A DNA stretch of 64,000 nucleotides from Phaeodactylum tricornutum CCAP 1055/1 (GCF_000150955.2 NC_011673.1:186001-250000), one strand, 5' to 3'; counted from the first letter of the stretch, positions 1 to 10,703 are shown. Notes: a model not told the origin generated them from the letters alone. Made by a program: numbers and translations.

Positions 1-373
1 ACTGTACAGAGTCTCAGTAATCTACCTATTTCGTAACCCTGATGTCGAACCTTTACAGGCAGGTCAGGGAGACGGCGATCGCCAATGAGAGTCCTACCGA
101 TTCTTCACCGCACGAGATCGCTGCTCCAAAGTAATTTCTGTTCCACCGCAAGCTTCGACGTTGAAAGCGAACAACGTTCGAAGAAACCAACCAGAGGCAA
201 CGTCGAGCTCCACATCTACACCGACATAACGACGTGCCGTCTCGTTTCTGACTCGCCCCTGGACACCGCTGGTAGTATTGATCCAAACTATTTTCCGAAA
301 CAATTAAATATATCCATAATAGACTGCTGCTTTTGGAAGGCTTAATGTCATTTGTCGTGGCCCAAGCGGGTAA
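1..373. other. Upstream flank of DUF839 gene, no gene assigned
   Basis: This stretch has short open frames on both strands but none resembles a known protein. It probably holds the 5' end or an upstream exon of the DUF839 gene that follows, because that gene has no ATG before its conserved region. I could not identify the exon or a convincing splice pair. Confidence 0.4.
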
Positions 374-394
374 CCCTTCGCGACGGACGGTCAA

Positions 395-1405
395 TTGAAC
401 AGTGTGTTTCCCGATCTACCTGATTTCGGGGCAACGTACGAGGACAAGCACTCGGGCATCCAAGGCGGGTGGATCCATGTAAGCATTTCGGAGACCACCG
501 AGGTCAAGAACCGAGGCGGCGTGGGCACTCTATCCTTTGATAAGAACGGAGATCTTGTGGACTACAAGATGGTGCTGGAAGGCACCACGGCGAATTGCGC
601 CGGTGGAAAGACCCCATGGGACGGCTGGGTGTCGTGTGAAGAATGTCGTCTAGCCATACACTGGCAAGTCGATCCCACTGGTACACGGGAATCTAAGTTA
701 CATCAATTTGCTCGGCAACGATGCGGTCACTTTGAAGCGTTTGCATACGATGTTCGCAACCGAGAAATGCCGCACTTCTTTGTTACGGAAGATCACTCTA
801 AGGGTGCGCTGCGCCGTTTTACTCCCGACAGTGCCGATTGGAATGACCCGTGGAACATATTGTATGGTCCTGGCCTCATTGAGTTCCTCATCGTGACGCC
901 CGACTCCTCTGGTACAGCGGGACGCTTCGAATGGACGCGTGACCACAATGCAGGCAAGAAGAATGCTGAGAAGCACTTTCCGAATACGGAAGGGATGGAT
1001 GTGTACGAAAATGAGCTGTATTTTGTAACGAAACGCTTCAAGTCCATGTTTATATTGAATTTAGACACGGGAACGTATACAAATCAGACGACACGCAGCG
1101 GCTTGTTTGATGGTGGTCCGGATCAATTACAGCGGATCTTGGGAGACGAAGGCGAAATATTGTACTTTACAGAATCTGGCGGACGCGATGCTGGTATTCA
1201 CGGTCGTAATGCTAAGGGCCAGTATTTTACCATCCTGGAAAGCCCAGTGTACGAAGACGAGACGAGCGGGCTCGCATTCTCTCCGGATGCGACGCGCATG
1301 TACGTGGCGTACCAGAATATTGGCATTTTGTTCGAGATTCGTCGCGAAGATGGCCTACCATTTGACGAGAAGTCACTGAACGTCAAGTATCACTCGACCT
1401 CCTAA
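395..1405 (+). CDS. PhoX-like/DUF839 family protein, N-terminus not resolved
   Basis: The product matches the DUF839 (PhoX-like) beta-propeller family, which includes calcium-dependent alkaline phosphatases and many uncharacterised secreted proteins. Visible family blocks are NCAGGKTPWDGWVSCEE near residues 66-82, FVTEDHSKGALRRFTPD near 129-145, NTEGMDVYENELYFV near 197-211, and LAFSPDATRMYVAYQ near 294-308. The reading frame is open from 374, but position 395 is TTG, not ATG, and the first in-frame ATG lies inside the conserved region. An upstream exon holding the start and probably a signal peptide must therefore be missing from this call. Phosphatase activity is not shown: the metal and phosphate ligands cannot be assigned by eye. 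The family call is firm and the 5' end is not. Confidence 0.8.
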   Translation: MNSVFPDLPDFGATYEDKHSGIQGGWIHVSISETTEVKNRGGVGTLSFDKNGDLVDYKMVLEGTTANCAGGKTPWDGWVSCEECRLAIHWQVDPTGTRESKLHQFARQRCGHFEAFAYDVRNREMPHFFVTEDHSKGALRRFTPDSADWNDPWNILYGPGLIEFLIVTPDSSGTAGRFEWTRDHNAGKKNAEKHFPNTEGMDVYENELYFVTKRFKSMFILNLDTGTYTNQTTRSGLFDGGPDQLQRILGDEGEILYFTESGGRDAGIHGRNAKGQYFTILESPVYEDETSGLAFSPDATRMYVAYQNIGILFEIRREDGLPFDEKSLNVKYHSTS

Positions 1406-1756
1406 AGTACGTTATCATAAAGCTAGCATTAATGCAACGATGAGACCAATGAACATTTCTAACTGTAAAGGAGATTTTTCGCGGTAGAGCAATTCGGCTT
1501 CTACTCTCTAGAACTCTCTTCATGTAAACAACATAAGCCCCGTTTGTTCTCTTTACGTAGGTTACGCTTGTTTTCAAAGGTCAACCACATGCTGCTAGCT
1601 ACCGGTAGTCCAATGACGTTTTTTCGGGAACAACGTTCACAATATTTGATTAGGATTGCGGGTCACGATCGTACGGGATCCACTTGTCTGACTGGGAAAG
1701 GTAGGTCGGATGGCTCCTTCCATACCGTGACGATCCATGTGAACGGGCAGCGTAGC
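1406..1756. other. Intergenic, DUF839 to OsmC-like gene
   Basis: No gene was recognised. The stretch must contain the DUF839 3' UTR and the promoter of the OsmC-like gene. Open frames starting at 1544 run into the OsmC frame but look non-coding before about 1757. Confidence 0.4.
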
Positions 1757-2506
1757 ATGCGAACCAGTCCTGTTAGCCTTTGTCTTGTATTCGTTTGCGG
1801 AATGCTTTCACGGGCTGTTTCCCTAGGTACGGTGCGAAGCTACCAGTCTTGCGGCAACGGGCTGTCCCGGACCGTATCATCAGTTCGATGCGTCCCGCCG
1901 ATTGGATCGACGACTTTTACAAGCACCAGCACCAGGACGACGACGACAGCTTCCAAGCACTCCAACTGCGACGACAATCCACACCGAGACCATCCGTCCG
2001 ATACAACGGGACATTGCAAAAGGTACCGCCTCCGGGGGACGACTCTACCAAACAATAAGAGCGGCGTCCGTGTCACCACCAACACGGGACACGTTCTGCA
2101 AACGGACCTACCGCGCATCATGGGCGGACGCGACACGGCTCCACAACCAATCGAAACCCTACTTGCGGCGCTCATGGGATGTACGCAAGCGACGGCTGTC
2201 TTTGTCGCTCGGAAAATGACTCCACGGGTGGTCTTGGACCGACTCGAGTTGGCGCTGACGGCGGAACGGGATGAGAGGGGCGCTCTGGCGCTGCCGATTG
2301 AGACACCGCCGGCAATACCGGCACGATTGCAACGGGTCTCGGGAACCGTCACGTTGTATGCCGCTCGGCAAGAAAGGCTCTCTACCAACGAGTTGATGCT
2401 GTTGCGCGAACAGACCGAGTTGCGATGTCCAGTGGCGAACCTGTTGACCGCTAGTGGCTGTGTCATGGAGGTGGAGTGGATCGATGGCAACGCCAAACAA
2501 GCCTGA
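1757..2506 (+). CDS. OsmC/Ohr-like domain protein, start uncertain
   Basis: The C-terminal 140 or so residues match the OsmC/Ohr fold: an entry strand (SGVRVTTNTGHVLQTDL), the GGRDTAPQPIETLLAALMGC helix with the first conserved Cys, and the second Cys in ELRCPVANLLTASGC. Family members reduce organic hydroperoxides through these two cysteines. The ATG at 1757 would give a hydrophobic start (MRTSPVSLCLVFVCGM), like a signal peptide, and a 249-residue protein. Between about 1880 and 2080 the other two forward frames look at least as protein-like as this one, so the true 5' structure may include a short intron or a frame error. The gene converges on the CAX gene, with 151 bases between stops. 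Confidence is high for the domain and low for the first 100 residues. Confidence 0.68.
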   Translation: MRTSPVSLCLVFVCGMLSRAVSLGTVRSYQSCGNGLSRTVSSVRCVPPIGSTTFTSTSTRTTTTASKHSNCDDNPHRDHPSDTTGHCKRYRLRGTTLPNNKSGVRVTTNTGHVLQTDLPRIMGGRDTAPQPIETLLAALMGCTQATAVFVARKMTPRVVLDRLELALTAERDERGALALPIETPPAIPARLQRVSGTVTLYAARQERLSTNELMLLREQTELRCPVANLLTASGCVMEVEWIDGNAKQA

Positions 2507-2657
2507 CATAAGAGTGTACAATAAATTTACAGCTGGTGGGAAAGTGACCTTAACAGATCGTTTTTCTCCATATACCGCACGGTTACACTACATTTGTACG
2601 CCTTCGACCATTTCAAATGGAACGTCCAGTTTTGGTATGGGTTTCGAATTCCGTTCA

Positions 2658-4034
2658 TTAAAACGGCTTGACGTCTTCGAACCAAAAGCCGACAGCAATG
2701 AGCAAGTAGGTGGTTATCAGCAGGGACCCTTCCAACCAGTTGCATTCGGGATTGCCCAAGACGATGGCCACGGTCAACACGGACATGACAAAGAGAATGA
2801 CTTCAAATGGCGGAAAGTTGAGGGTCATGTCGCGTTCGAGGGCCCATCCCACAAGGACGGTAAGGGGAACGACAAAGAGAGATATTTGCGTGCAGCTACC
2901 AACGGCCACCCCCATGGCGAGATCCATCTTGTCCTTCATGGCGACCGTAACGGCCGTGACGTGTTCAACAGCGTTACCGACAATGGGTAGGAGAATGATT
3001 CCTACAAATGTCCGGGAAATGCCACTGTCCGTGACGAATCCGTCGATGGACTCGACCAAGTAATCCGAAAAGATTGTAATGACGAGGGTCGTGAACAAGA
3101 GTCCCACAATGGAAACCCAAAAGGGCATAACAGCCAGTTCGGAGTCGTCTTGAGTACCGGCAAAGAGATTGGCGTGTGTCTTGAGTTGAAAAAAGAGCAA
3201 CTGGAGGTACATGCACATGAGAAAGCAAGCGGCAATACGGGAAACAGTGAGTACGTGTGCATCGTGGAGTTCGTAGTACGCGGCAAAGGGTGTGGGGAGA
3301 ATGAGGGCAATGCTGGAAAGTGCGAGCAGTCCCATGTTGGCCGTGGCGGCGACCGAATTGAAGCGCTGCTGCTGGTGACCGAGTCCACCGAAAAAGAAAC
3401 AACAGCCTAGAACGAGGAGTAGATTGGAAAAGATACTGCCAATCATGGACGCCTGCACGACACGAATTTCGTTAGCGAGCAAGGCTTGGATTGCTACGAC
3501 GACTTCGACGGCGTTCCCAAAGGTGGCGTTGATAAGACCCCCAATCGTCTGGTTAGTGTGCAGGGCGACTTCTTCCGTAAAGTCTCCTAGGATAGAGGCC
3601 AACGGAATCATGGTGAAAAAGTTGAGCCAAAAGATCCAAGTGGAACCCCAAGAAGCGTAGTGGGAGTACCAGCCCAAGGGCATGGCGAGGAGGCACAAAC
3701 TCACAATACCTTTACCAAAGGCAATGGTTCGCAGGGTTTCTCCAATCGAAGGAGGCGGTCCGTTGTCGTCACGGTCCGCGTCGCGATCCAGTGCCATGGA
3801 CGCGATCGGCATGAGTGGCGTCTGCTCCGCAGTATTTCTGTCCCATGAAAGCTTATTGCTTGTTGTTGTTTGGACTGCTGGCGGAATTGTTTCGACTGTT
3901 AGAGGAGTTGACCGAACGCGCCGACCGTTGTTTGCGGAGCTTTTCGGCGCGCTGCAGACTCTGCACCGACTTGACCGCCTGCAAGAAGCCGACGCGTTGA
4001 CTGTGGTTTCGGGTACCGTAAGACTGATTGTCAT
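2658..4034 (-). CDS. CAX: CAX-type Ca2+(cation)/H+ antiporter
   Basis: This is a multi-pass cation/proton exchanger of the CAX family. Members sit in vacuolar or other acidic-compartment membranes and export Ca2+ from the cytosol in exchange for H+. The two alpha-repeat signatures are clear: INATFGNAVEVVVAI (GNAVE at residues 173-177) and LPIVGNAVEHVTAVTVAMKD (GNAVE at 353-357). Their acidic residue is the cation ligand. About eleven hydrophobic segments lie from residue 110 to 455, near the usual family size. The first 65 residues in this frame are Ser/Arg rich and weak. A competing frame starting at 4101 (MYTSNTNERSS...) has better N-terminal composition and ends at 3853, so an unrecognised intron may join that start to the CAX body. 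Confidence 0.88.
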   Translation of the reverse strand: MTISLTVPETTVNASASCRRSSRCRVCSAPKSSANNGRRVRSTPLTVETIPPAVQTTTSNKLSWDRNTAEQTPLMPIASMALDRDADRDDNGPPPSIGETLRTIAFGKGIVSLCLLAMPLGWYSHYASWGSTWIFWLNFFTMIPLASILGDFTEEVALHTNQTIGGLINATFGNAVEVVVAIQALLANEIRVVQASMIGSIFSNLLLVLGCCFFFGGLGHQQQRFNSVAATANMGLLALSSIALILPTPFAAYYELHDAHVLTVSRIAACFLMCMYLQLLFFQLKTHANLFAGTQDDSELAVMPFWVSIVGLLFTTLVITIFSDYLVESIDGFVTDSGISRTFVGIILLPIVGNAVEHVTAVTVAMKDKMDLAMGVAVGSCTQISLFVVPLTVLVGWALERDMTLNFPPFEVILFVMSVLTVAIVLGNPECNWLEGSLLITTYLLIAVGFWFEDVKPF

Positions 4035-4101
4035 TGTCCTCCGTATCCGGCAGACTACCGGCGGAAGGCGAACTTCTTTCGTTGGTGTTGCTGGTGTACA
4101 T

Positions 4102-4821
4102 GCTGATGACGGATGACGGGGCCGAACGTGGATGCTTCCCTGGCTGCGGCTACTCTAGGCTAATGGACGTACGGAATTGGTGGCTTTACCGGTCGTCTAT
4201 CACTCTACGCGCCGCGCTGATGGTGTCGAGCTAGCGAGTGACTAACTAGTCTAGTTCGTGGTAATGAGAGGCAGTGACAATGGCAATTGGATGAACCTCT
4301 GGCACGGGAGGACTGATCTGTTGTTGGTTGTCGTCGTCCTTACAATTAGCTCTCGAGTTATGATACTGTTGGTTGACACGACAAGCAATCTTGACAAAAG
4401 TGGTTACTGTTGTAAGGTCCAACGGAAAAAGACTCGGGGAGGTGGATCGATATAGGAACGATTCGAAATCCTAGAGCAACTGGATCGTAGCGGTATCCAA
4501 TAGTATTAATTTTGAATCTTGGGCGACTCTAGTGCGACACAGCGCCTTCCGAACGATGGGAAGAGGAATGTTACATTCCTCGGGCAGCATTTCTTGGCCG
4601 CCCCAGGACCCGACAGACGCCCTGCCCTACGACTCGCTGTTGGGTCACTCTCATCACGTCACGGTGTATCGCGCTCCTCCTCTCCTCACCGAGAAATTGT
4701 GACAGTGAATTGGCGGCCCCTATAGAACGCTCGACGAATTCACCCTGTCTCGATTCAATCTAAAAATAGGAAAGCACCCAACCAACCAGTTGTTGTACAC
4801 TACGAGACAACCCGTTGCATC
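4102..4821. other. Divergent promoter region, CAX and coiled-coil genes
   Basis: Seven hundred bases without a credible gene separate the CAX gene (minus) from the coiled-coil gene (plus). The interval holds a near-match to the recurrent 10-mer (TTGTGACAGTGAATT, 4697-4711, reverse orientation), about 110 bases before the ATG at 4822. Short open frames here lack any protein signal. Confidence 0.5.
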
Positions 4822-5351
4822 ATGACGGTACGTTAACGACGCTCCCTTGTACGAAAGACACTACGTGCGCGAAATATCCTCGGCTGGATTCCTACCGTCG
4901 TTCAATGTGTACAATTTACTCGCACGCACGCTCACTCTTTGTCCTGGCCTTTTTCTGGTGATCCTTTGTGTTTCTCTCGTCCCCACCCACGCTCTAGAAT
5001 ACCGTCACTCCCGCAGATGCTCTTGCCGTAGCCGATTTGCGTGAACGCGTACAGGCTTTGGAAGTGGGACAGGAATACGATGCCACGCAAGCGGCGGTCC
5101 GGGACGTTCAGATCGAATGTTTGACCCAACTCCGTGCCATTCAAGCAGCACTCGTTCAAGACGGAAACTCTACGGTCGCCACTACCGCAGCATCAGCGTC
5201 ATCACCACCACCACCACACGTGGCCAATCTTCAAAATGAAAACGAACTTTTGCGACAACGAAACGCGAAATTGGAGTACCGCGTCCAACATCTACTCGCT
5301 TCCATGGAAGTGCTCTACAACCAAGCAAGGTCCAACCCAGGCGTACCCTAA
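4822..5351 (+). CDS. Small coiled-coil protein, unknown function
   Basis: Two exons are inferred: 4822-4827 (only ATG ACG) and 4998-5351, split by a 170-base intron with donor GTACGT and acceptor CTCTAG. The join restores one frame of 119 residues. The protein has two helical, heptad-like stretches (DLRERVQALEVGQEYDA near residues 14-30, and NENELLRQRNAKLEYRVQHL near 82-101) joined by a Ser/Ala/Pro linker. I do not recognise the family. Its size and two helices would suit a small coiled-coil subunit of a larger complex. A very short first exon explains why a simple open frame lacks an ATG. The gene converges on the DUF fusion gene, with 172 bases between stops. Confidence 0.7.
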
Positions 5352-5523
5352 CCTTGGCACGACCACACTATTTTTTATTATAGAAAATGAAAAGCTCTTT
5401 GCCAGAACAACACCCACTAGTAGAGAAAAGAATTCCCGATGGATACTTGCAAGAGGACGGATAAAATAAACAGTTGCCCTTGTTAGTGTTTTGTAGCGTG
5501 GGTGCACATTCGAATTTTGTCGA

Positions 5524-7465
5524 TTACAGCTTTTTGACGGGTATAACTTCGTCCTCCTCACGACTTTCACCGTTGCTTTGTTCACGGTCTCGATTCAGCA
5601 GGTTCTCGTCCACCCACGGCGCCAACGCCAGTGCCGCTCCCAGCCGCACCGGTACGAACGCACGTGCAATGTTGGCACCGGCAAAGATGAATCCCAACAC
5701 GGCCGCCCGGTCACCATTGTCGTTGAACACGTCCGGCCAGTGTCCCGTCGTATTGTACAACGCGTACGCGGCGGCCGGAAAGGCCACAATCCAAAAAGCC
5801 AATTCGGTTAGTACGTACGCCAAAGTGCCCGCCACGCCGAACTTCTTCACGTCCGCCATGGACAAGCCTTCTCCCTTGGGACCAAATCCGGGCAACGAAA
5901 ATCCACCACCACCTTCTACCGTCGATTGCAATTGCGAGCGACTGTAATATTGGTAGGCCGTCACGGCAGGTAGCCCGACAATCATGGCCAAGGCCACTGG
6001 TGCGTTGGGGGCAAAGGGCAAGTCCAGGCCCAGTTCGCCGTATTTAACAGCGTAAGACGTGACGAGGGTCAACCCCGCCAGTTTAGTCGCCAAGACCAGA
6101 TTGGAATCCTGAACGGCCGACAGTTGCAGCGGTTGTTGGGCCAACCCGTCGGCGACCAGTCCAGACGGCGACGTCGCGGATTTGGGCCATGGATTCGCTT
6201 CCGCAAACGTCCATCCATTGGATTGGGCAATGCGAAAGGCGGCAATCATACAGGTAATGTTGCCCAGCAGAGTCAAGCCGGCCTGCGACGTGACGAGGAA
6301 CTGGAGTGCAGCGGGGTTGTAAAAGAAGTGGTACGTGCAGGCGCAAATACCCGACGCGTGCAAGGGCAGCATGCCCCACGTTAGTCCCTTCCAGCGTTCG
6401 TTGCCGGTCGTTTCGGCAAACTTCCAAACTAAGTTCATGGCGAACAAATACTCAAAGACGGAGGAGAAGTGGATGGCCCAAGTAGAAATCGAAAGAGCGT
6501 TTTCCGGCTCGACACGAGCGGCGTCGATCCAGGGCAAGGAGGCGACCGTGTCCGGACCAAGGTTGCCCGCTCCGTAGAGAAAAGCGGAATGGACGTCAAA
6601 TCCGAGGCTAGGACCGGCCGCCATAAAGGCAAAAAATGTTCCGGCAACGCCCAAAGCGGCTAGACGACCCTTGTTCAAGGTTTCTGGTGCGGATGGATTG
6701 GGAGTGGTCATGGCTTGATTGAAGCCCAAAACCTAGGTTTAGAACGCGCGTGTCCACAGTGATGGAATTGGAAAAGGGGGAGAGTGGCAACGCGGGGTAA
6801 GTCACGGGCTCGACGTGTATCTCACATGTGGGCTGTGGTACGTGTCGCAAAAGGCTTGTTTTCGTAACGGTACTTACAACGAGAATGTTGGCCAGGGTCA
6901 ATAGCGTTTCGGCTCCACCGTGCAACCAATCCACATTGGCCAGGGAAGTTCCGTAAACGGTTTTGGCAATGATCCCTGACGGAATGGTACTAACGACAAA
7001 GAGCAGAACAAACTGAAAACCAAAATTGCCGAGACTGGAAATACGGTTGGCCCGAAAGGAAAGGAAGTACAGAAACAAAAGGTAGGGCAAGAGAGAGGCT
7101 TGGAAGAATATTCCTGCCAAGTTTTGCCCTTGATCGGCAAAACTGAGGAGCAGATCCGTCGAAGGGAATGCGGTGGGTAGACCTTGTCCGGAGGAAAACG
7201 CCGGGACCATGGATTCCAGCAAGGCGGATGCCGCTGTCGCGAGGGAGGAAGTATCCACGGAAACGACATTGGTTGCCACGAGTGAGGGATCGAAAAGATT
7301 TCGTGCTAACGAGGCGCTTCTGGGCGTGGGATGCGTCGGAGTTGCCGTGTATCTCAAGGACCTCGGCGGCGGCGGCACAAAAGCCATCGTCGGTGATGGT
7401 ATCAGCAGAAAAGCGAACACCAGATTCTGCAAAGTCCGCATTGTGGTCGATGAATTTACTGTCAT
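5524..7465 (-). CDS. Plastid-targeted DUF3593-DUF2499-DUF1279 fusion membrane protein
   Basis: Two exons, 7465-6878 and 6732-5524, are joined at donor GTAAGT and acceptor CCTAG in phase 0, giving about 598 residues. An ATG at 7441 is an equally good start. The N-terminus (MRTLQNLVFAFLLIPSPTMA|FVPPP) is a diatom plastid presequence. Next comes a DUF3593-like part (ASLLPYLLFLYFLSF, then DWLHGGAETLLTLANI). A DUF2499-like part follows (WAIHFSSVFEYLFAMNLVW, then GMLPLHASGICACTYHFFYN). Last is a FAM210/DUF1279-like segment (VKKFGVAGTLAYVLTELAFW). The first two domains are conserved in cyanobacteria and plastids as thylakoid- or envelope-type membrane proteins of unknown function. No enzymatic motif is visible. 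The fusion implies the three parts act together in one plastid membrane. Confidence 0.85.
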
Positions 7466-8194
7466 CCCCACGGACGGTAAGAGTACTGTATACTGTTTAT
7501 GGATCCCTGTGGATTGTCGTGTATGGAAAGTTGACCCCGTTCCTTTTTCTGGTCGGTTGACTTGCGAATGCATGATCGGTGGGACGGCGAAATGGTACAA
7601 TCACGTTGGTAGGTGATTTACATTAGGGCTGGGCCTCATCAAAAGGGCCCGAAAATCTAGCGTTTAAACCTCTATTTCAACTAACTTATGACATTCGTGG
7701 CAAGTTTCACAAGAGCGCTGAGAAGTAGTCCCGAAGCAAGAAAATAACACGTACCCAAACCCTTGTCCATAAATGGGTTATGAAGTTAGGAAAAATTGCT
7801 GTACAACTTCAACTTGGGTATCTGCTGGGTATTGTCGTCATCCGTGACGAAGAAAGGACAACCCGCAAAATCCAAAGCCTAGCTAGAGCTAGCCTGGCAT
7901 CGCTTGTACCGCTCAGGCTCTACCTATCGATAGCTTCGCAAAGAAAGAGAACACAGTCCGTGTCCTCCGTGTTTTTTGTGCGTTGATTGGTGCACAGTCA
8001 AGAAGGACGAAAGTGAAACTACTTCCCTCTTCCCATCGTACCGTTTTCGGTGCGTACAAACGCGAAGAGATCGACGACAAATCTTTGCCATTCCTTCGCG
8101 TTGTGCGACTAACATTCTCTGGCGGATTTTCTCACTGCATCCCTGCTCGATTCCTGTTTTTCCTTATCATACCTGTAGTGGCGTCCATTGTACA
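7466..8194. other. Divergent promoter region, two plastid genes
   Basis: This interval separates two divergently transcribed plastid-protein genes. It contains CTAGCTAG at 7879-7886 and GCACAGTCAA at 7992-8001, one mismatch from the recurrent intergenic 10-mer. Antisense open frames at 7168-7616 are shadows of the presequence exon. No gene is supported here. Confidence 0.5.
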
Positions 8195-9856
8195 ATGAAA
8201 TTCTCGCACTCCGTTTTGTTGAGCTTTCTCGCGACGACGGTGTTATCTGCGACGCCGTCCGGTGCCTTTGCGCCGCATCAGTCCACGACCGTCAAGTCTT
8301 TAGCACGGAACATGGTGGCTTCACTGGAACCCCAAGCTCCGCCGGCACGCGAAGCACCCGGCGCCGGATATTTGCCCGACTGGGAAGATCGACCCGGCAA
8401 GACTCCAGCCGAGTTCATGCAGTCCGATCTCACCAAACCGGATAGGAGCGCCATGTGGGAATGCCCTTTGACTCGATGGAACTCGGAGGGGTACGTTCTC
8501 TTGTGTTTCATCAATGAAAACCACGTGCGCTCCCCGTCACGGTGTCGTCAGCACAAACATTAAAACCATCCCGCTTTACGTACAAACACCTAGTCCTCAC
8601 GCTGCCGTTTGTCTATCTCGTTCACAGTATCGACATTGAACAAGCGCAAAAGGAAGCGGCCAAAATGCCGCACTGTCCGGCCGAAATCCGTGCCTCGAAC
8701 GCGGACAATGTCATGGGTCGAGACTACTTTGCCACTAACAAAGAGAAAATTCGGGCCGATTTGCTACAACACGGAGCTGTCTGGTTGCGGGGGTTTGACC
8801 TCATGAAGGATGTACAGGGGCACCGAGCCATGTACGAAGCACTCGAGCTGGAGCCCTGTCTGGATCCCTTGCACTCTTCCGGATTGCGCAAATTTGCCTC
8901 GGAACGGGATGCCCTGTACGAAGAGGTACGCTTAAACTCTACGATGCTCTTTTGGAACAGCCGCGATCCTTCACTTACCCATACTTTCTTCTTGCTCCAT
9001 CTGTATTTGATACTTGATCTGCTTCTGCTGTCCGTGATCGGGTGCGCAGGTCAATAAACCGTCGTTGCGTGGACATTACATTGGCTTGCACTGCGAGTCG
9101 ACAACGAAACGCACGGCGGCGTACGCCGCATTTGTTTGCTTCCAAAAGGCCACCGAGGGCGGCGGCCGTTTTCTAGTGGCCGACGGTGCGGCCATTTTAG
9201 CCGAACTCGACACAGCCTTGCTCAAAAAACTCTACGCACGCGAAATCCGTATTTCCGTCAGCAACCTGGACATTCCTCCAGCATTCCCGGGGTTCCTTAA
9301 GGAAGGTATCAAAGGTTTAGTGGACGCCGCCGTAGCTCCCAAATTCGATATGGACTTGGAAATGATGTACGAAGCTGACGGCAAACCCGGTCGTTTACAG
9401 GCCATTGAAATGGCGGAATCGCCCATTAATCGCCACCCAGTAACGGGTTTGCCGGTCTGGTTCAACAACGCTCACAACCATGCTCGCAAACTGCGCGACC
9501 GCCGTCCCTGCGGAGTTCCCGAAGTGGGCATGACGGAAGTCTTTTACGCCGATACCATGGAACCGCTAAGTTTGGAGGATTGTCAGGAAATCAAGCGCGC
9601 CAGTGAAAAACACATTACGGCCTTGAGTATGGAGCCGGGTGACGTGTTGCTGGTGGACAATTACCGTGCCTTGCACGGACGCGACGTCTTTCAGGGCGAT
9701 CGGTTCCACGCCGTGACCTGGTTCACGTGGGACGAAAACGAAGCCTGGCGTGGAGAAGAGCGTCGCCAAGTGGAAAAGAATGGATTGAACAAGGCGATCA
9801 ATAGCATGATGGACTTTTTACCCAAGGACTTTGAGTCGAATCAGAGCAGCAAGTAA
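8195..9856 (+). CDS. Plastid-targeted TauD/TfdA-family Fe(II)/2-oxoglutarate dioxygenase
   Basis: Three exons are inferred (8195-8490, 8628-8925, 9050-9856), with donors GTACGT and GTACGC and acceptors TTCACAG and GCGCAG, giving 466 residues. The start is a signal peptide ending in the classic diatom motif (SGA|FAPHQ, cleavage before Phe), so the protein should enter the plastid. The fold is TauD/TfdA: RADLLQHGAVWLRGF near residue 130, the iron-binding HxE in YIGLHCES (H212, E214), TEGGGRFLVADG, NNAHNHARKL, and the distal iron ligand His407 in DNYRALHGRDVF. Family members hydroxylate or desaturate small carboxylates using 2-oxoglutarate. The substrate cannot be read from sequence. The variant carboxylate ligand, Glu rather than Asp, is found in some family members. 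Confidence 0.85.
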
Positions 9857-10123
9857 GGAGCGCGGTACCAAGGATTGACCATTGATTCGACCAAAATCGC
9901 AGACACAGAGTTACTCTTCTGCATTTTCTACACATATACTTTGATTAGAATTGGATTTGCAACCTTGGTTGAGAATGCCAGCTAGGTGAACCGATTAGGC
10001 AATAGCGGACTACCTATTGTATACGGTATGAATGACTGTAGTTCGTCTCAAAAAACCTAGGCATTCCGCTATGGGTTGACAAGGATTGCTAGCTAGTTAC
10101 ATAAGTGTATCTGTAAACAGAGT

Positions 10124-10133
10124 TCACAGTCAA
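10124..10133 (+). promoter_or_regulatory. Recurrent intergenic 10-mer TCACAGTCAA
   Basis: Exact match to TCAC[AT]GTCA[AG], upstream of CYP97. Function unknown. Confidence 0.4.
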
Positions 10134-10240
10134 TTGTGGGACTCGTGACGTTCGGATACCGCATAGGAACAAGTTGCAGGAGTTTAGATTTGGATATGCT
10201 ATATTTCTGTCGGTGGAGCGGACGTCTTCAGGTGTCTCTC

Positions 10241-10250
10241 TCACTGTCAA
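10241..10250 (+). promoter_or_regulatory. Recurrent intergenic 10-mer TCACTGTCAA
   Basis: Second exact copy in the CYP97 upstream region. Confidence 0.4.
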
Positions 10251-10703
10251 CAGACGTACCGAGGGGGTTCCGAGGCATACTTGACCGTCCCAAGAGACGA
10301 ACGCGAACTTGTATCCACCAACCACAGAGGACGACGATGTGTGGACATGTCTCCGGATATGTCGTCCTAATTTACCAAAACCAGCTTCTACCTCAAAGTC
10401 ACTCCAGCTGCTGCCCATCACATACAACCTACCCGGTTTTTTGAATCCAACTTCCGACCCGCCCCGTCGTACGCACAGCGCGTGCGGTCGCTCGCTCGTC
10501 GTCTCCCAAGTCTTCCAATCTCCATCCAAACAGTTCAAGTTGTGTAGGTTGGGGTCGGATTTCGGCCTGTCGACGAGAGTGACATTCCGATTATCGATCA
10601 CTGTCAAGGACTCCCTATTCGCTAGTAGAATCCTCCTCCTCTACGGATTCATAGTCATCAATCCGAACCGGTTGAGCCTGATTCGAAAACTCATACGAAA
10701 AAC

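Noticed and set aside
1840-2496. 218-codon open frame on the minus strand opposite the OsmC gene
   Set aside because: It is the antisense shadow of the OsmC domain and has no recognisable protein features.
7168-7616. Plus-strand frames opposite the DUF-fusion presequence exon
   Set aside because: They are shadows of the minus-strand coding exon.
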